A stretch of DNA of 64,000 nucleotides from Magnaporthiopsis rhizophila (lineage: Eukaryota; Ascomycota; Sordariomycetes; Magnaporthales; Magnaporthaceae): contig PYSS01000008.1 of the NCBI GenBank assembly GCA_003049465.1, forward strand, positions 186,001-250,000. The letters run 5' to 3'. The position numbers were made by a program, and so were the translations under genes. Each line of letters starts with the position of its first letter. Positions within the stretch are counted from its first letter, which is position 1. This document shows, in pieces, positions 59,593 to 64,000 of this stretch. The notes beneath the pieces are model-generated. The model did no database searches. It was not told where the DNA came from and saw only the letters and a list, made by a program, of their open reading frames with translations.

Positions 59593-59945
59593 AACTAGAA
59601 GACCGCTCTGTGGGTAATATGAAAAACGCCGAGGTGACGGCTGGAACTCGGTCGTCAAGATGTCTGCTACCACGCATGGGATCCTTAGGTGCTGGAGGAC
59701 CCCAGGAGGGGCTGAGCAAACAGTGAGAAAAGAAGAGGAGAATGCAGATCTCAGGAAATAGGTATCACATCAACAAACGCGGGACGAGCCAGCCTGATGA
59801 ATTCTCAAATAATGGGCAAAGAAAAAGACGATAGAACTCCGACATGAATAACGTAAGACAGCAACATGAACTCCCAGACTCCGCGCGTTCAAAATCATCA
59901 CTTGCATAAAGCACCGGGCGAGCCGTTCGGCTTGTGCATCCTCCC
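59593..59945. other. Convergent 3' region between the SSADH and RNase genes
   Basis: Both 3' UTRs. Nothing else is seen. Confidence 0.5.
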
Positions 59946-60782
59946 TTAGAGGCGAGCGTGCACCAACACCGGCAGGGCCGCGGCCGCAGCTCTTTCTCGA
60001 AGGCGACTGCCCCGCGGACGACCCCGCGAACGGTCGCGAGAACGGTCCCGTGAACGGTCCCGTGAACGGTCCCGTGAACGGTCGCGAGAACGGTCGCGAG
60101 AACGGCCGCGCGAACTGTCGCGGTCACGGCCGGAGCGCGAGCTATCGCGGTCACGGCCGGAGCGCGAGCTGTCGGACCGTGATGGGGCCCGCGAACCGTC
60201 GCGCTCACGGCCGGCGCCCGAATTGGAGCGCGATGGGGGCCGCGAGGACGGGGTGCACAGGACAAATTTGTTGCCTCCTCCGGCGCCGGTGTGCGTCATG
60301 GCGCCGGCGTAGGTGTAGGAGCATTCCGCTTGCGCGATAAAGACAACCCGGTCGGCTCCAGGGGCGCCTAGTATAGTCCAATGTCAGCCGTCTGGTGTGT
60401 TATCGACCTCAAAGTTTGTCCAACGTCTGCCCGCAGATGGCGCGAGGGGGGTTTGACGCTCACCCCCTGTATATACGCCGCTGGAAAGGATCGGGAACTC
60501 GTGGTAGGTCCCGCTCGCCGTGAAGCTCAGTTTCTCGCCATTATAGAATTCGTGCGGGTATTCGCCGGTGCCCACCGTCTTGCCGTGGGCATGGAGGCGG
60601 CAGCCTTCGGTAGTGGCGGCCTTGAGCTGCGCGGTCGAGTAGTAAGTGCTTCCGCACATCACCGGAGCCGGGCCATCCTGTCGCTTGGCAAGCTGTTGGC
60701 TGTCGGGCCTGGCGGCACTCGGAGCGGCGCTGGAGGAAACCGCACAGAAAACCAGAACAAGGGCGGAGCGGAGGCGAATCAT
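59946..60782 (-). CDS. Secreted guanyl-specific ribonuclease (N1/T1 family) with Arg/Ser/Asp-rich C-terminal tail
   Basis: Two exons (60782-60464 and 60367-59946), 246 residues. The signal peptide covers about 1-20 and a Kex2-type site LAKR (31-34) precedes the mature enzyme. The RNase N1/T1 fold is complete: CGSTYYSTAQLKAA, YPHEFYNGE with His77, GTYHEFPI with Glu95, YTGGAPGADRVVF with Arg113, and MTHTGAGGGNKFVLC with His132, the expected catalytic set. Cys43, 61, 122 and one near 142 can form the known disulphides. Such enzymes cut single-stranded RNA after G outside the cell. Unusually, about 100 further residues follow, dominated by SRD/RDRS repeats and ending in an Ala-rich hydrophobic stretch (AAAAALPVLVHARL). 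The tail is encoded by 12-bp and 27-bp tandem repeats and stays in frame. Confidence 0.85.
60031..60171. repeat. Tandem 12-bp and 27-bp repeats coding the RNase tail
   Basis: Units of cggtcccgtgaa or cggtcgcgagaa repeat six times from 60031 to about 60106. Then a 27-bp unit occurs twice (60118-60144 and 60145-60171). All unit lengths are multiples of three, so copy-number change keeps the RNase frame. Confidence 0.85.
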
Positions 60783-61271
60783 GGTCGTGACTGACTTGGT
60801 CTTGGGCTTGGAGGTACAGAGCGGACTTGAAGCGTGAGTGATAGGCGTGGTCTATGCAGACAAAGAATATGTCTGGGCAGCAAAAGTGGGAAGTAAAGGA
60901 CTGGCCACCTACTTTGTACTGACCTCCTTATACGTCGGGCGTCAAAGAAAGTTCACACAGATACGCAGCAACCAAACATCTCGGCTATCCCCGAACCAAA
61001 ATCATGCAAGGCATTGATGAACCTTCACGGGAAGCGGTGCCCCCCAAGGGCACACTCGCCGCCGACCAGTGTCGCATTCCGTCCTGTCAATGGAGCTTGA
61101 TGGATGCCGGCAGTGGCTGAGTCGGTATTTATGTACTTACAGGTCACAAGGTCATAAACGTAATCCGGTGAGCCTAGGCAGGGGGGCTAGCCAGGGTATA
61201 AGCCAGGGGGGTAGGGGTACACAGACTGCCACACAATTTATAATAAAAATCAATGTATTTCAACTAACCCT
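60783..61271. other. RNase promoter region and left flank of the Tc1 relic
   Basis: The RNase promoter is followed by a G-rich stretch at about 61168-61222 with repeated ccagggg/aggggg motifs, and then AT-rich sequence entering the transposase relic. No gene is seen. Confidence 0.4.
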
Positions 61272-62335
61272 TTAATAATCAATATGGTCACCTCTGCTGG
61301 CCTTCACCTTTTGCAACCTCCGGATCATGGAACGGGCCAATTTCTCTAAAAAAAAAAAAAAAAAAAATCAGTAAGTATAGCCTCCCAAGCAACCTAAACT
61401 GCTGCCCTAAATTGCAAAAGTGTTAGTTCCTGCAAATTATAATAGTTTTCCAGCCAATTTTTTATTCAGGCCTATAAATTTTCGATAGGATTAAGGTCCG
61501 GGCTGTTAGAAGGCTAAAGGAAAGTTAGGATTTTTAAATATTTTAGCCACACTTTAGTTATGCGGGATTTGTGGGCTGGGCCGTTGTTTTATTAAAAATA
61601 TATATCCGGATAACCTTAGTTTTTTAACCAGCCGCAAACCAAAGGGAGTATACGTTTGCAATATTCAGGGGCGTCGATAAACGTTTTATCAGGCCAAAAA
61701 TAAATTGGACCTTTAACCCGGCCTATAAACGAGCCCCAAAATATAAAACCGTGGCCCTTTTATTTTATTAGCTTAAAAGTAGCTGGATTTTTGCAATTAT
61801 GCCTTGTTATATAATGTTGGCCTTTAAAGGGTTTATTAAAATACCAAACCTTATCGGACCAAAAGAAAAGGCTAAGGCCGCTTTATACCTAATATTTTTC
61901 CGTTAGGTATTTTTCAAAGGCCTAATTTGCAAAATTAAACCGTAATCGTTGCGTTTGGTCGGGAAAAAAAGGTTAATACCTTATTATTTATAATGCAGGG
62001 AGGCTATAAAAAATATATATAGCAATAATCCCCTAATTCTTGAACCCAGGAATTAAATACCGAAAATTAGCCCAAGGGACTTAGCAATAACAAAAATCCT
62101 TATTAAAAAACTGTTATAATGCACATATTTATTTCTTAAAAGCCTTTTTATAACGATTCGTTTTGCCGGCTTTTTGGGGGGTCATCTGGCCTTTGCAAGC
62201 CCACTGAACCTGCCGGCAAATAATCCTAACGGTTTAGGCAATATCTGCATAAATCCAACATGCATATTTTCGTAAGGCGCGTATTTTTATTTTGGTATTA
62301 CGGTCGAGTTTTTTGGCACGTTATTTAACCGGCAT
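61272..62335 (-). pseudogene. Tc1-type (Tc1/mariner) transposase relic, RIP-mutated
   Basis: From an ATG at 62335 the minus strand reads, through many stops, IRALRKYACWIYADIA, MTPQKAGKTNRYKK, FFPDQTQRLRFNFAN, SDKVWYFNKP, FIFWGSFIGRVKGPIYFWP, NNGPAHKSRITKVWLKY and NSPDLNPIENLWAWIKNWL. It ends RSMIRRLQKVKASRGDHIDY and a stop at 61272. The order is that of fungal Tc1 transposases: helix-turn-helix, first Asp, second Asp region (NNGPAH, normally QDNAPCH) and the third acidic position in PDLNPIE. The second Asp is Asn here, and an A/T tract interrupts the C-terminal part near 61350. AT-rich composition and stops at former Gln and Arg codons point to RIP. I could not pair the terminal inverted repeats. 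Confidence 0.8.
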
Positions 62336-62400
62336 TAAGGGAGGGGAAAGGCCGGCCAAAAAGACGGAGGGTTGCGGAGGGCCGGCCGGAAGGAGGGAGG

Positions 62401-62438
62401 GTTAGCCGGAAATAAGGGTTAGCCGGAAATAAGGGTTA
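62401..62438. repeat. 17-bp direct tandem repeat (two units plus four bases)
   Basis: gttagccggaaataagg occurs twice in a row, then gtta. It lies upstream of the Tc1 relic and might be part of the element's terminus. Confidence 0.85.
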
Positions 62439-62474
62439 CATAAGGCGCCCAATGCAACGCTTAACGGGTGCGCG

Positions 62475-62540
62475 CGCCGGGATTCAAACTTGCAGCCTGT
62501 TGGGCGCTTCGAGAAAGCATTATTAGTATAAGCGCCGGCG
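62475..62540 (-). repeat. tRNA-like relic (possible SINE head), weak
   Basis: On the minus strand, agtttgaatcc resembles the tRNA B box GGTTCGAATCC after RIP-type transitions. Upstream, an anticodon-like arm tgct-ttctcga-agcg has a 7-base loop with CTC in the anticodon place. The D-arm region tatactaataat could be a mutated A box. The acceptor stem does not pair and the variable region is long, so it is not a functional tRNA. Confidence 0.3.
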
Positions 62541-63112
62541 TTAAAGTTAAAAGTATCGCAATGCAGATTGACGGTGTTAAAGGAGGGAGGGAGGGTAGGT
62601 CGTTATTTGCAGGTATCGCCGTACAAATTGGCCGCGTTTAAGGGCATCGCAGGCACCTATCTGCAGGCCGATCGCATTAACAAGGGTCAATTTCTAAAAA
62701 GTTCCACCGTTGTTGGTGCTGGATCCAGATACATAGGTTTTGGTACGATTTTCTATGCGGAAAAGTGTATATAAGGCCTAGGCCTAATTTGGAAGGAGTC
62801 CCACAAAAATAACGTTTATGATCCTTGTGACCTGTACTTAGCTTTCGCGTTCCATGGACCCCACTAGGCTCCACCTCTTACCCCTATTTTTGGCATCGAA
62901 CTTCACTCTCACTGAGACGCGCATGCAGGGTCCGGCACGTCGGTGACCCCCGGGCACCACCGCCACTCCAAGCACTCCCGGAATAAAGCGTCCGTTTGTC
63001 GCCATCTTGAATATCACGCCAATATATATGCCGTCTGCCTCCCTTGGATTAGCCTCCTGGGCAGTGAACCATCAATTTCAGAGCTACGCCCGCAAGAAGA
63101 GGAGCACCAAAA

Positions 63113-64000
63113 ATGAGCAGCGGTAACTCGTCCCATCTGGCATACCGGCTGCTGCAGCCGCTGGCTCGTGGACAGCCGGCTAGCGACGCTGACGTCACCA
63201 AGGCCGTCTCCGAACTCACTAGACTTGTTGAACAATCCTCTCTGCCGGGCGGCGACTCGGTCGACGATGTCCTGTGGGATATGTGGCACGCAGTCTTCCA
63301 GGTCGCCGCAGACACTCCGCACCAGAGCCAGAGCGATGGGCTCGTCGACTTCATGACCCAGCTCCGCAAGACGACCGTGTTCGGCCCGGACGGCGTTGCC
63401 GTCCGGGCTGAGGAGAATCGGAAAGTTTGGGATGACGTTCCCCAATTTGGTTGGGTCGCCAGGGATATATGGAACTTTAGTCAGTCATGCGCCATAATAT
63501 TCCTGCATGGAAGGGAGCCATGGTATAAAAAAGACACCAATGCTGACGGCGACTCCCAAGGCCCCTCTGACCCCAGCGCGACGGCAGCGCGGCAGGCGAA
63601 CTTCAACAACCAGACGGCGTTCTTGGCTCGCTTGACCATGCGCGCCGATACCAAGCAGGCCGACACGTGGCATCCGTTTGACTACTCAATGTATGCTCTG
63701 TGGTCGATGCGCGACGCGTTCGAGGAGCCGTCTCCAGATGGCCATACGCAGGACAAGACGGCCGCCATCAAGAACGCGGCCGTGTGGCTCCGCTACGCTG
63801 GAAAACACCTGAGAGATCTGTCCTCGACCGGCCATGATCTTTCTGACAGGACGGGCATTGCCGGCGACCTCCACTCCGACAAGGACTGGAAGGGATTCCG
63901 CCAAGACCGGTGGGTGGTATGGAAGAATGGCTTCGAGGCTGCGCTCGGCGAGCAGAAGGTGAATGCGGAGACCCGAGAGATGATCAAGACGGGGATGGAT
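63113..64000 (+). CDS. DUF3632 family protein, 3' end beyond the window
   Basis: The frame opens at ATG 63113 and continues without a stop to the window edge (296 codons seen). Conserved elements of the fungal DUF3632 family are present: a helical N-terminus (HLAYRLLQPLARGQ), WDMWHAVFQVA, NFNNQTAFLARLTMRAD, YALWSMRDAFEEP and AAVWLRYAGKHLRDLS. The family is confined to filamentous fungi, has no known activity and is often expanded in species that grow on plants or other fungi. No signal peptide or membrane segment is seen. Its C-terminus must be read from adjoining sequence. Confidence 0.75.
   Translation, partial: MSSGNSSHLAYRLLQPLARGQPASDADVTKAVSELTRLVEQSSLPGGDSVDDVLWDMWHAVFQVAADTPHQSQSDGLVDFMTQLRKTTVFGPDGVAVRAEENRKVWDDVPQFGWVARDIWNFSQSCAIIFLHGREPWYKKDTNADGDSQGPSDPSATAARQANFNNQTAFLARLTMRADTKQADTWHPFDYSMYALWSMRDAFEEPSPDGHTQDKTAAIKNAAVWLRYAGKHLRDLSSTGHDLSDRTGIAGDLHSDKDWKGFRQDRWVVWKNGFEAALGEQKVNAETREMIKTGMD

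Larger units (their letters stand above)
62341..63112. other. Right flank of the Tc1 relic and promoter of the DUF3632 gene
   Basis: Holds ggccggcc palindromes (about 62351-62391), a 17-bp tandem repeat, a tRNA-like relic and then ordinary upstream sequence. No protein gene is seen. Confidence 0.4.

Overview
This window comes from a filamentous ascomycete, most likely a Sordariomycete and perhaps Sordariales. The evidence is short spliceosomal introns with GT-AG ends and TNAC branch sites, Pth11-type rhodopsin-fold receptors, GH7 and GH131 plant-cell-wall enzymes, an HST3/HST4-class sirtuin, and AT-rich blocks where repeats carry only C-to-T and G-to-A changes. That last pattern is the footprint of repeat-induced point mutation (RIP).

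Left arm (1-11,860). An AT-rich, gene-empty block surrounds a small GC island holding a broken LysM-type secreted protein gene. To its right is a nested transposon stack. The outer unit is a pogo/Fot1-like DNA element with about 186-bp terminal inverted repeats and TA target duplication (2849-11860). It is split by a 7.9-kb Ty3/gypsy LTR retrotransposon lying on the minus strand (3291-11180). That in turn carries a related solo LTR (5175-5652) with a perfect 5-bp target duplication. Reverse transcriptase and integrase can still be read through the stops.

Central gene space (13,300-46,900), left to right: a Pth11-like receptor (+), a large sirtuin (-), a GH131 glucanase (+), an S53 sedolisin protease (-), two decaying pseudogenes (a lactonase-like gene and a DUR3-like urea transporter, both +), a GH7 cellobiohydrolase (+), a cytochrome b5/NADH-b5-reductase fusion with a GC-AG intron (-), a cytochrome P450 (+), a small PMP3-type membrane proteolipid (+), and a second Pth11-like receptor (+).

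Right arm (49,200-64,000): a secreted class-3 lipase (+), an FAD-dependent amine-oxidase-like oxidoreductase (-), a type II haloacid dehalogenase (-), then a divergent pair that forms the GABA shunt: 4-aminobutyrate aminotransferase (-, nine exons) and succinate-semialdehyde dehydrogenase (+). Next come a secreted guanyl-specific RNase with an unusual Arg/Ser/Asp repeat tail (-), a RIP-mutated Tc1-type transposase relic (-), a tRNA-like relic, and a DUF3632 gene cut off by the window end (+).

Most intact genes encode secreted degradative enzymes (GH131, S53, GH7, lipase, RNase) or membrane sensors and transporters, as expected of a plant-biomass-degrading saprotroph. Exon models were built by hand from splice signals and protein continuity. 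Every intact complete model has a length divisible by three, but none has been checked against transcripts. I saw no clear novel multi-gene system. The most unusual items are the tailed RNase, the layered RIP history of the transposon nest, and the adjacent pseudogene pair.
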